DNA of 64,000 nucleotides, taken from positions 78,385-142,384 of the forward strand of contig JACRCQ010000036.1 of assembly GCA_016218915.1 (NCBI GenBank), in the 5' to 3' direction. This stretch comes from Deltaproteobacteria bacterium (GTDB taxonomy: Bacteria > Myxococcota_A > Polyangia > Polyangiales > Polyangiaceae). The stretch's first letter is position 1; each line of letters begins with the position of its first letter. Position numbers and translations under genes: made by a program. The notes beneath the pieces were generated by a model. That model ran no database searches, was not told where the DNA came from, and was given only the letters and a program-made list of their open reading frames with translations. Positions 33,867-40,851 of the stretch are shown piece by piece.

Positions 33867-35971
33867 CAGAAGGCCTCGCCGATCCCGATGGAGACCGCGA
33901 TGGGGACGCCGAGGATGGTACCGGGAATCCCTTCCACCGCGCTATCGGGTTTGCCGAGGACTTGCATGCCCGGCACGCGGTATCCGACGTCGAGTCGGAT
34001 GGGCCCGACCGGCGTCGCATAGCGGAAGCCTGTTCCACAAGACAGGTGCAGGTACTCGAAGCGGAGGTTGACCTTTCGCGGCGAGACATCGCTGGTGTCG
34101 CAGAACAGCGCGCTCGTGAGTGGACCGGAAATCGGGAATCGGAACTCGATCGACAGCTCCCAAAGGGACATCCCGCCGAGCGGCTGTGCGCAGCGGGCGG
34201 CGTTGAAGCTCGGGTTTGCGCGGTCGCAGCTGTCCGCCAGATCGATCGCTGCAAGCGTGGGATTGAAGAAGGGAATCGTACCGTGGGGGCCCACGCCGCG
34301 CAGCGCGTAGCCGCGGTTGGAGTTGGGCCCTCCCGAGTAGAACGCACGAAAATAGATGAGCTGCACGTCCTTGATCCACGCTGCGCGATCCACCGCAGGC
34401 AGCCTCTTGCGCTCCGCATTGTCGAGCAATGTCGAGCCGTAGTTGAAGGGAAACAGGAATCCGACCGAGCCGCGGAGCGCGATGGTGGTCCGACGGGTCA
34501 CTGGCACGTAGAGCCGGGCTTCGGGCTGCACGCGGATGTCGCGCGCATCCCCCACGCCGCCTGCGAATTGCACATCGTTCGCAACGAGGAATCCCTTGTG
34601 GGGAGACAGCTTGTCATTGCGGAAATCGAGCTGCACAAGCAGGTCGAGGTACGAGAGCGTCACTCCGGAAAGCGATGCATCGAGCGGCCCGACGTAGGTG
34701 AAAGGGTCGTTTCGCTGGAAGTTGTAAGTGACCTGCCCGAAGAGCTTCCACAGCGTTCGGTCCAAGCCCACGGCGCCGCGAAACTCTCGGTACCCGAGCA
34801 CGCTGGCCGACGGATCGATCTCGGGCGAGAGAAGCACTGGGTAGATGTTGTATTCCGCTCGGATCATGCCCCGCGTGCGGGCCTCGAGGACTCCGGGCTG
34901 GGACAGCTCGACACGCGTCTTGGCTTCAGGCAGCAGGTGGGTTGGCGACTGAAAGTCGGGCAGACGCGTGGGGTAGAAGACCAGCCCGGGCCGAAGCTCG
35001 ATGGACAGCTTGCGCAGCCCGCCCAGGAAGCTCCCATGCTCCCAGCCGATGCTGCCATGCACGTCGGTGCGAATGAGGTCGAGCTCTATGCCGCCACCCA
35101 GTCGAAGGGCGTGCAGCTTGGCGGCCTCGAGCTGGACCACGATCGGGATCTTTGGCGTCGGATCGTCGGTGGGGGTCAGATCCGGCTGGATGTCCACGTT
35201 CGCGAAGATCCCGAGATCGATCACGGACACTCGGGCTGCGTCGAGATCGCTGGTGGAGTAGGGCATCCCGGGCCGCAAGTCGAACGCCCTTCGAACCGGC
35301 AGCTCCGGGAGCCCGTCCAGCCCTCGGAACGTGATCTCGCCTAGCACGGCCGTGGGGCCAGCGACCACCCGGTAGGTGACGTCCGCAGTGTGCGCCGCAA
35401 GGTCCACCTGCGCACGGCGCGTGACCTTTGCGAACGCGTAGGACGCCTCGGTCAGGACCCGCGTTGCGCGCTCCTCGCCCATTTCGTACCGGTCCTCGTC
35501 GAACAGCGCGCCTGAGGGCAGGGTGCGCGCGACCCGATTCAGCACGAGGGTGCGGACCGGCTCCGGGAGCTCAGCGATACCCTCCACGGTCACCTTGCCC
35601 ACGAGCACCGGCAGGCCTTCCTCGACCTCGATGGTGACTGCGACGTGGCCTTGGCTGGTGGTGGTCGCGAGCCCGCTCCGGACCCTGGCATCGTAGAAGC
35701 CGCGCGCACGGTAGTAACGCTCCACGCGCTCGAGATCGAGGTCCAGGGTGCGCTGGTTGAAAACGGTGTAGTCGTAGACCAGCCCCCGAAACAGCCCCAG
35801 GAACTTCGGGCTCGGAGCGGTGGCGAGACGCTCCTCGACCTCGCTTGCGTCCATGAGGTCGGCTCCCTGCACGCGGACGGTGTCGACCACGGCGCGGCCA
35901 GCGGGCAGTGTGGCGCAACCGACAGTCGTCGCGAACGATGACAACGCCACAAGTGCCACTGCGCTCCTCAC
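33866..35971 (-). CDS. tamA: TamA/BamA-like Omp85 outer-membrane protein
   Basis: 701 residues from GTG 35971, chosen because it begins a signal-peptide-like segment (VALVALSSFATTVGCATL) and avoids overlap with the divergent gene at 36048. It may be a lipoprotein. POTRA-like units: VDTVRVQGADLMDASEVEER, LVGKVTVEGIAELPEPVR, VLGEITFRGLDGLPELPV. The C-terminal ~370 residues are an Omp85 barrel (GSIGWEHGSFLGGLRKLSIELRPG, GGPNSNRGYALRGVGPHG with the Omp85 RGY signature). It works with tamB in outer-membrane biogenesis. Confidence 0.88.
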   Translation of the reverse strand: MRSAVALVALSSFATTVGCATLPAGRAVVDTVRVQGADLMDASEVEERLATAPSPKFLGLFRGLVYDYTVFNQRTLDLDLERVERYYRARGFYDARVRSGLATTTSQGHVAVTIEVEEGLPVLVGKVTVEGIAELPEPVRTLVLNRVARTLPSGALFDEDRYEMGEERATRVLTEASYAFAKVTRRAQVDLAAHTADVTYRVVAGPTAVLGEITFRGLDGLPELPVRRAFDLRPGMPYSTSDLDAARVSVIDLGIFANVDIQPDLTPTDDPTPKIPIVVQLEAAKLHALRLGGGIELDLIRTDVHGSIGWEHGSFLGGLRKLSIELRPGLVFYPTRLPDFQSPTHLLPEAKTRVELSQPGVLEARTRGMIRAEYNIYPVLLSPEIDPSASVLGYREFRGAVGLDRTLWKLFGQVTYNFQRNDPFTYVGPLDASLSGVTLSYLDLLVQLDFRNDKLSPHKGFLVANDVQFAGGVGDARDIRVQPEARLYVPVTRRTTIALRGSVGFLFPFNYGSTLLDNAERKRLPAVDRAAWIKDVQLIYFRAFYSGGPNSNRGYALRGVGPHGTIPFFNPTLAAIDLADSCDRANPSFNAARCAQPLGGMSLWELSIEFRFPISGPLTSALFCDTSDVSPRKVNLRFEYLHLSCGTGFRYATPVGPIRLDVGYRVPGMQVLGKPDSAVEGIPGTILGVPIAVSIGIGEAF

Positions 35972-36047
35972 GGACCGCGGGGAGCAATCGTCGTGCCCAG
36001 GCTCGCGAACTTCCGCGCGCACGGTGCTTGCTACGAGTGCAGCTGGG

Positions 36048-36473
36048 ATGCTCCGCGCTCTGACTCTCCTGCTCGTTGCGCTCGTTGGATGCAGCTCCTC
36101 GCTGCCGCGCCCTGCGACGTCGCCCCACACTGCGAACGAATTCGTCGATGTGCCGTTTCCTCCGCCAGCGGTGCGGGCGGATCTGGTTCCGCCGCGGACG
36201 CACGACGACTCCGTGTGGATCGACGGCGAGTGGCAATGGCAGGAGCTGCGGTGGGCCTGGCGACGGGGCAGCTGGGTGGTGCCTCCGGGCGGTTCCACTC
36301 TTGCGCGGTGGGAAACGAAGCGAGCTGGCACGCAAGTGCGTCACGCGAAGTCGGTGTTCCACCTTGCGGACGGCGGCTCGCTGGCGCCATCGGAGCTTCG
36401 CGAGCGCCGCTTCAAGCGTCCAGGCAACCCGGCATGCACGTCCCCGGCTCCTGCTTCCTTTGAGCAGCCGTGA
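36048..36473 (+). CDS. Small lipoprotein with Trp-rich repeat
   Basis: 141 residues from ATG 36048. Signal peptide MLRALTLLLVALVGC. The mature protein has VWIDGEWQWQELRWAWRRGS, a Trp-rich 'GxWxWxG' type strand repeat typical of small myxobacterial lipoproteins. Function unknown. Divergent from tamA, with 76 bases between the starts, so the two may be co-regulated. Confidence 0.65.
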   Translation: MLRALTLLLVALVGCSSSLPRPATSPHTANEFVDVPFPPPAVRADLVPPRTHDDSVWIDGEWQWQELRWAWRRGSWVVPPGGSTLARWETKRAGTQVRHAKSVFHLADGGSLAPSELRERRFKRPGNPACTSPAPASFEQP

Positions 36474-36506
36474 TTGGTTCACGCGTGCGGCAAGCTGTGG
36501 CGTGCG

Positions 36507-36543
36507 CATCAATATGAAGCAGGGCGACCGTCATTGTGATTGA
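36507..36543 (+). promoter_or_regulatory. CATCA-type motif upstream of the DUF883 gene (weak relative of motif A)
   Basis: CATCAATATGAAGC starts at 36507, 165 bases before the YqjD-like ATG. Aligned without gaps to motif A copy 1 over 37 bases it matches about 22. It is listed only because its orientation and position agree with the other copies. Confidence 0.25.
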
Positions 36544-36671
36544 CTCGCGGACGCGTGCGCAAGGATCGGCGTCAATCCCGCGGAGGTGGCGACGGTATGT
36601 CCCTTGCAGCGTCGCCTCGACGCTCCGCGCACATGGGCGCGTCGCACATACGGAGACAGCGGGAGAACATC

Positions 36672-36992
36672 ATGATGACACGCACGCACTCGAAATGGGG
36701 CAAGCACAAGAACGGGGCATCGCGCATTGGCGGCGTCATCGACGGAGCCGAAGCGCTCGTTGCGGCGACCGCTGACCTGGGGGAAGACAAGCTGGGCGAC
36801 ATTCGGAAGAGTCTGAAGGAAGACCTCGAGGCGGCGCGCGAGCACCTCGAGAAGCTCGAAGCAGGGATCAAGGAAAAGGCGAGTAGCGTGGACGACTATG
36901 TCCATGAGAACCCCTGGCAGTCCATCGGCGTCGCTGCCGGTGCCGGCATGCTGACCGGCGTTCTGGTCGGTGCGGTAGCCTTCAGGCGCTAA
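36672..36992 (+). CDS. DUF883/YqjD-ElaB-like membrane-anchored protein
   Basis: 106 residues from ATG 36672 with GGGAG seven bases upstream. A charged amphipathic helix (KLGDIRKSLKEDLEAAREHLEK) precedes VHENPWQSIGVAAGAGMLTGVLVGAVAFRR, the exact architecture of DUF883 (the E. coli relatives YqjD, ElaB and YgaM anchor to the inner membrane and bind ribosomes in stationary phase). First gene of a three-gene unit. Confidence 0.88.
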   Translation: MMTRTHSKWGKHKNGASRIGGVIDGAEALVAATADLGEDKLGDIRKSLKEDLEAAREHLEKLEAGIKEKASSVDDYVHENPWQSIGVAAGAGMLTGVLVGAVAFRR

Positions 36993-36997
36993 CCGTC

Positions 36998-37348
36998 ATG
37001 GCTGCCCGATCACCGCGCACACAAGGGCTGCTCGACCTGTGGGCAGCGCACCGCGAGCTTTCCGCACTCGAATGGCTGGAGTTCAAGCAGACCATTCTGT
37101 CAGCGGCGCGCTGGCTCCTGTGCGCAGTGATCAGCGGCCTCGCTGGCTGGCTCGCGCTGAACGCGGCTGCGGTCATCGCGTTTCGCCAGCAGCCCCTGCG
37201 GGCGGCCCTGGCGCTGGTGGTTCTGAACGCTCTCGGGGCTGGGATCACAGGTTGGCAAGCGAGCCGCCTACTGCGGCGTCCATTCTTCTCCGTCACCAAG
37301 CGCGAGGCTGCGCGCGACATGGACACGCTCGTCAGGGTGATACAATGA
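36998..37348 (+). CDS. YqjE/phage-holin-III-like membrane protein
   Basis: 116 residues with two hydrophobic segments (SAARWLLCAVISGLAGWLAL and AALALVVLNALGAGITGW), starting 5 bases after the DUF883 stop. Size, topology and position match YqjE-family proteins, which follow yqjD in Proteobacteria. ATGA overlap with the next gene. Confidence 0.75.
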   Translation: MAARSPRTQGLLDLWAAHRELSALEWLEFKQTILSAARWLLCAVISGLAGWLALNAAAVIAFRQQPLRAALALVVLNALGAGITGWQASRLLRRPFFSVTKREAARDMDTLVRVIQ

Positions 37349-37581
37349 GAAACAGCGAGCTTGCGTTGCGAAAAGAGCTGGCGCTAGCTCACATCCGGAT
37401 CGCCCGCGCCGAGATGGAGGTAGCGCGTCAGCGGCGGCCTGATTCGCTGGCGGTCGCGAGCTCGGTCGTGGACCTGGCCTCATCGGTGCTCGCCCAGCCC
37501 GGCCTGGGCGAGTGGAGCCGATATGCCAGAATCGCGTTGAATGTCGCACACGTGGTGCTGGGAGCCACCCGGGGGATCTGA
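37345..37581 (+). CDS. Small YqjK-position protein
   Basis: 78 residues starting in an ATGA overlap with the YqjE-like gene. It is helical (RNSELALRKELALAHIRIAR, LAVASSVVDLASSVLAQPG) with a weak C-terminal hydrophobic stretch. Sequence similarity to YqjK is not obvious; the name rests on position as third gene of the unit. Confidence 0.65.
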   Translation: MRNSELALRKELALAHIRIARAEMEVARQRRPDSLAVASSVVDLASSVLAQPGLGEWSRYARIALNVAHVVLGATRGI

Positions 37582-37600
37582 GCGCACCCGCGCCGTGCGC

Positions 37601-37948
37601 TCACGGGCCGACTGCGCAGTTGATGCTTCCGGTGGCGCCGCGGTACTCGGCAGTAACTGCGGTGATGCCGGGATTGACACCTACGACGACTCCGCTCGGG
37701 TTGACCGTAGCCGTGCTCGGGTCTTGCGTGCTCCATCCTACGCCCGGGCTGGCCCCGATGTCCCGTTTGGTGCCGTCGGGCAGCGTGGCGTACGCTGACA
37801 TCTGGGTGGACTCCGTGCGACGCAGGACGCATGGAGCAGGCTGGAGCGAGATCGCCGAGACGGCGGGCGACGACGTGGACGAGGTACCGCAGGCGACCGC
37901 GGAGCAAGCGAGGAAGCCACTGATGAGCAGCTTCGTTTTCGTATTCAT
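37601..37948 (-). CDS. Lipoprotein with bacterial Ig-like (Big_2) domain
   Basis: 115 residues from ATG 37948 with GGGAG nine bases upstream. Signal peptide MNTKTKLLISGFLACSAVAC. The mature part is a single Big_2 fold: AISLQPAPCVLRRTESTQMSAYATL...VGWSTQDPSTATVNPSGVVVGVNPGITAVTAEY. It is a surface or periplasmic accessory protein with no enzymatic motif. Convergent with the YqjK-position gene, with 19 bases between stops. Confidence 0.75.
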   Translation of the reverse strand: MNTKTKLLISGFLACSAVACGTSSTSSPAVSAISLQPAPCVLRRTESTQMSAYATLPDGTKRDIGASPGVGWSTQDPSTATVNPSGVVVGVNPGITAVTAEYRGATGSINCAVGP

Positions 37949-38091
37949 GGCTGATTTCTCCCTACAAGGCAGATTGCACGGTCCGTCGATCGACCCGCAT
38001 AGAGCATTCCATGTGCCAGCCATGGGGCGCCCCGCATGCTCGCGCGTCGCACGCTTCCGCAGGTCCGAGCCCGCTCGATTTGGAGGAGACT

Positions 38092-38109
38092 GAGCATCAT
38101 TCTGAAGGA
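38092..38109 (+). promoter_or_regulatory. Repeated motif B (GAGCATCATTCTGAWGGA), copy 1
   Basis: GAGCATCATTCTGAAGGA; its C of CATCA (38095) is 186 bases before the site-2 protease ATG. The copy at 43941 matches 17 of 18 bases and lies 184 bases before its gene. Same orientation as the downstream gene in each case. Confidence 0.4.
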
Positions 38110-38145
38110 GCTTCTCTCCTTTGTGAACGAGGTTCTCTCCTGTGG
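38104..38145 (+). repeat. Two tandem 21-bp repeats
   Basis: GAAGGAGCTTCTCTCCTTTGT followed immediately by GAACGAGGTTCTCTCCTGTGG: 17 of 21 positions agree. They may be adjacent operator sites for one regulator. Confidence 0.5.
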
Positions 38146-38280
38146 AGGAATCACCCGCGCGTCACGAGACCGGGCCGGCCGTGGGAATGGCGCGAACGAT
38201 GCACGACGGCGGTGCAGGAGATGGTGGCTCATGCGAACGATCCCACGCATTGTGCTCTTGACGGGCTCGGAGGTGGTTTC

Positions 38281-39465
38281 ATGAATTCACTCGCTCGCAA
38301 CGGCGAGGCGAAGCCAGGGTTGCCGCCGCGCGCAGCTGCTCCCCTGCGTTGGTCGCGCAAGCTCGTCACGCTCGCTGGCGTTGACGTCTACGTCCACGGC
38401 TCGTTCGTGCTGCTCATCGCGCTGCTTGCAGTGGGCGATCTCGCCGTGGGACGCGGTGTCGCAGCCACGGTGCGCGGGACGCTCCTGATTCTCGCGGTCT
38501 TCGCCACGGTTGTGCTCCACGAGCTCGGCCATGCCCTGGCTGCGAGAGGCTTCGGCATCCGGACGCGCGACATCACGCTGCTGCCCATTGGGGGCATTGC
38601 ACGGCTGGAGCGCATGCCGGACAAGCCGGGGGAGCAGCTGCTGGTCGCAATCGCAGGCCCTGCCGTCAATGTCGCAATTGCCCTGCTGCTGCTCTTCGTG
38701 CTGCTTGGGCTCGGGGGGCCGGTTGCCATGGGCGCCCTGGGGCACACGGGGGCGCCTTTCTTGACCCAGCTGATGTGGATCAACCTCTCGTTGGCGGCAT
38801 TCAACCTGTTGCCGGGCTTTCCCATGGATGGCGGACGCGTCCTGCGGGCGCTGATGGCCATGCATATGGAGCCTGAGCGCGCTACGCAGATCGCAGCGCG
38901 CGTCGGCCAGGGGATGGCCGTGGTCTTTGCTCTGGTGGGGCTCGCGTACAATCCATTCTTGATCGTGATCGCTGCTTTTGTATGGTTCGGAGCCACGGCA
39001 GAGCACGCCATGTCGACCGTCAAGGTCGCCCTTTCCGGGCTGTCGGTCCGTCACGCCATGATCACCGGGTTTTCGACCTTGTCCGCGACTGAACCGCTGT
39101 CGCAGGCCACCTCCCTTACCCTGGCCGGATTCCAGCAGGACTTCCCTGTGATGGACGGCACGAAGCTCGTGGGGATCCTGACGCACGGGGACTTGCTCGT
39201 CGGGTTGGCAGAGCACGGAGCCAACGCTGCCGTTCGCCAGGCGATGCGAGAGGATCCGGAAGTCGCGAGCCCGGCCGACAGGCTTGCGGACACCCTATCC
39301 CGCATGTCGATAGGAGGGGCGCGGATCCTGGTGGTGGTGGAAGACGGCGTCGTGGTAGGCGTCGTGACCGCTGGGAGAATCCGCGAGCTGATGGCGCTGG
39401 AGAAGACCAGCCGCCACGGCCGGATGTTGGACGGTATGCAGCTGCATCTGCATCACCGAAAATGA
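38281..39465 (+). CDS. Site-2 protease (M50) with CBS-domain pair
   Basis: 394 residues from ATG 38281 with GGAGG seven bases upstream. Membrane zinc protease: HELGH (His80, Glu81, His84) in a membrane helix, and NLLPGFPMDGGRVLRAL with Asp183 as third ligand. About six hydrophobic segments. The C-terminal ~130 residues are two CBS motifs (SVRHAMITGFSTL..., AVRQAMREDPEVAS...), a common S2P subclass thought to sense adenosine nucleotides. It cleaves membrane-anchored regulators such as anti-sigma factors. The next gene overlaps by ATGA. Confidence 0.92.
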   Translation: MNSLARNGEAKPGLPPRAAAPLRWSRKLVTLAGVDVYVHGSFVLLIALLAVGDLAVGRGVAATVRGTLLILAVFATVVLHELGHALAARGFGIRTRDITLLPIGGIARLERMPDKPGEQLLVAIAGPAVNVAIALLLLFVLLGLGGPVAMGALGHTGAPFLTQLMWINLSLAAFNLLPGFPMDGGRVLRALMAMHMEPERATQIAARVGQGMAVVFALVGLAYNPFLIVIAAFVWFGATAEHAMSTVKVALSGLSVRHAMITGFSTLSATEPLSQATSLTLAGFQQDFPVMDGTKLVGILTHGDLLVGLAEHGANAAVRQAMREDPEVASPADRLADTLSRMSIGGARILVVVEDGVVVGVVTAGRIRELMALEKTSRHGRMLDGMQLHLHHRK

Positions 39466-40652
39466 GCCCGGTCGATGGGTCAGCGATTGGAAGCGAGCTC
39501 GCGCTCTGTGCCGCGCCAGAATCCGTGCATCTTCTCGACGGAGGGCGTCAAGCTTATCCGCGCATGCTGCTCGCGATCGCGCACGCGAAGAGGAGCATCC
39601 ACCTCGAAGTGTATTCGTTCGTGCCGTCCTTGGTCGGCGCCAGCTTCGTCGAGTCGCTCAGGCGCGCCGCGGCTCGTGGGGTCGACGTGCAGGTGCAGAT
39701 CGACGGCTGGGGGTCGATACGCGGCGGGCGTGCGGTGGTGGCTGAGCTTCGCGAGGCCGGCTGCAGCGCACGGATCTACAATCGGCTGGCAGGGTTGCTG
39801 GTGGGACGCCTCGGGCGAAATCATCGGAAGATTCTCCTTGTGGATGATGAGGTGTCGTTCCTCGGCGGGATCAACATCGGCGACGAGAACGTGACCCAGG
39901 GATCGCACCAGGGATGGGCGGACCTGGCGCTGGAGATCCGCGGCCCCCAGTGTGCGCGTATCGGACAGATGATTCGTCGCGAGCCACAAGAGGCGATTTC
40001 CAGCCTGCTGCGCATCTTCGTGTCCGGCCTGGGAGGGGGATGGCGCTTGCGTCGGCGCTACCTCCAGGCATTTGCGCGGGCGCGGCTGCGAATCCACGTG
40101 GCACACGGCTACTTTCTGCCGGACGCCGGTGTGGTGCGCGCCATCACGGCCGCCGCACGGCGTGGTGTCCAGGTGCGTCTGCTGCTCGCGGGACGAAGCG
40201 ACGTTCCGTTTGCGCGCGCAGCTACGCGGAGTCTATATCGTAGATTGCTCACGGCCGGCGTGCTGATCCACGAGTGGAACGACTCGGTTCTTCACGCGAA
40301 GGTGGCGACGATTGACGGCGAGCTTCTGCTCGTGGGCAGCTTCAACCTGGACCCGTTCTCGCTGGCCAATCTCGAAGCCTTGGTGGAGGTCGACGACAAG
40401 CCTGTGGTGGAGCAGGGAGAGGCGTGGATTCAAGACCACTTTACGCTCTCGAGGACCATGACGTCGGTGGAAGCCGGCTCGAGGCTTCATCGGTGGCTGC
40501 TCGACCCGCTGGGGCGCGTGATCGCGCGTCTGACCGACACGCTGAGTCGTGCCATGGCGAGCCGCAAGCGGTTTCGCACCCACGCCTCGACACGGGCAGC
40601 TGACCACATGAGCGGGCTGCGCGCAGCCGAAATCTCCGTCAAGTTGAAGTAG
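39462..40652 (+). CDS. Phospholipase-D-family cardiolipin synthase-like protein
   Basis: 396 residues in an ATGA overlap with the S2P gene. Two HKD motifs are intact: NHRKILLVDDEVSFLGGIN (~120) and LHAKVATIDGELLLVGSFNLDP (~277). No N-terminal membrane helices, as in ClsB-type enzymes. Predicted to join two phosphatidylglycerols or make a related phospholipid. The last codons (VKLK, stop) overlap motif A copy 3, so that motif is partly coding. Confidence 0.88.
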   Translation: MSPVDGSAIGSELALCAAPESVHLLDGGRQAYPRMLLAIAHAKRSIHLEVYSFVPSLVGASFVESLRRAAARGVDVQVQIDGWGSIRGGRAVVAELREAGCSARIYNRLAGLLVGRLGRNHRKILLVDDEVSFLGGINIGDENVTQGSHQGWADLALEIRGPQCARIGQMIRREPQEAISSLLRIFVSGLGGGWRLRRRYLQAFARARLRIHVAHGYFLPDAGVVRAITAAARRGVQVRLLLAGRSDVPFARAATRSLYRRLLTAGVLIHEWNDSVLHAKVATIDGELLLVGSFNLDPFSLANLEALVEVDDKPVVEQGEAWIQDHFTLSRTMTSVEAGSRLHRWLLDPLGRVIARLTDTLSRAMASRKRFRTHASTRAADHMSGLRAAEISVKLK

Positions 40653-40673
40653 TCTTTCCTTCAATTGGACGGA
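40632..40673 (+). promoter_or_regulatory. Repeated motif A, copy 3
   Basis: TCAAGTTG (40639-40646), 15 bases, CAATTGGA (40662-40669): one arm change from copies 1 and 2, spacing identical. It spans the stop codon of the phospholipase-D gene and lies about 215 bases before the hybrid histidine kinase start. Confidence 0.4.
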
Positions 40674-40704
40674 GCCGGCAGCAGGCTCGTCCTACAGCCA
40701 CCCT

Positions 40705-40725
40705 GGGACGGGGGCGGGGCGTCCC
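40705..40725. terminator. Hairpin GGGACG-N9-CGTCCC
   Basis: Perfect 6-bp G/C stem, 9-base G-rich loop, 52 bases after the phospholipase-D gene stop; no T-run. Possible terminator. Confidence 0.3.
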
Positions 40726-40851
40726 CGAGAATACCGGCGGGAGTGTCCGATCCGCTGCATGCGCGGTGCCCGGCGCGATTCGTGCTCTCTGTGGAACCGC
40801 CACCTTCCCGCGCCCTCGGCCAAACCAGGCGTGCCTTGACAGAGACTGGAC

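Larger units (their letters stand above)
37949..38280. other. 332-bp intergenic region with tandem and oriented repeats
   Basis: Between the divergent Big_2 lipoprotein and site-2 protease genes. It contains GAGCATCATTCTGAAGGA (38092-38109), then two adjacent 21-base repeats (38104-38124 and 38125-38145, 17 of 21 identical), the first holding a perfect AAGGAG-cttct-CTCCTT inverted repeat. Frames across it are open, but none has a good start. It looks regulatory. Confidence 0.45.

Noticed and set aside
38036..38284. Open frame through the tandem-repeat region before the site-2 protease
   Set aside because: No ribosome site, Arg-rich ends, and the site-2 protease has a strong start at 38281; the repeats look regulatory.
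40836..40841. TTGACA as a -35 box for the hybrid kinase
   Set aside because: It lies only about 10 bases before the ATG, so it cannot serve this start; no matching -10 is seen downstream.
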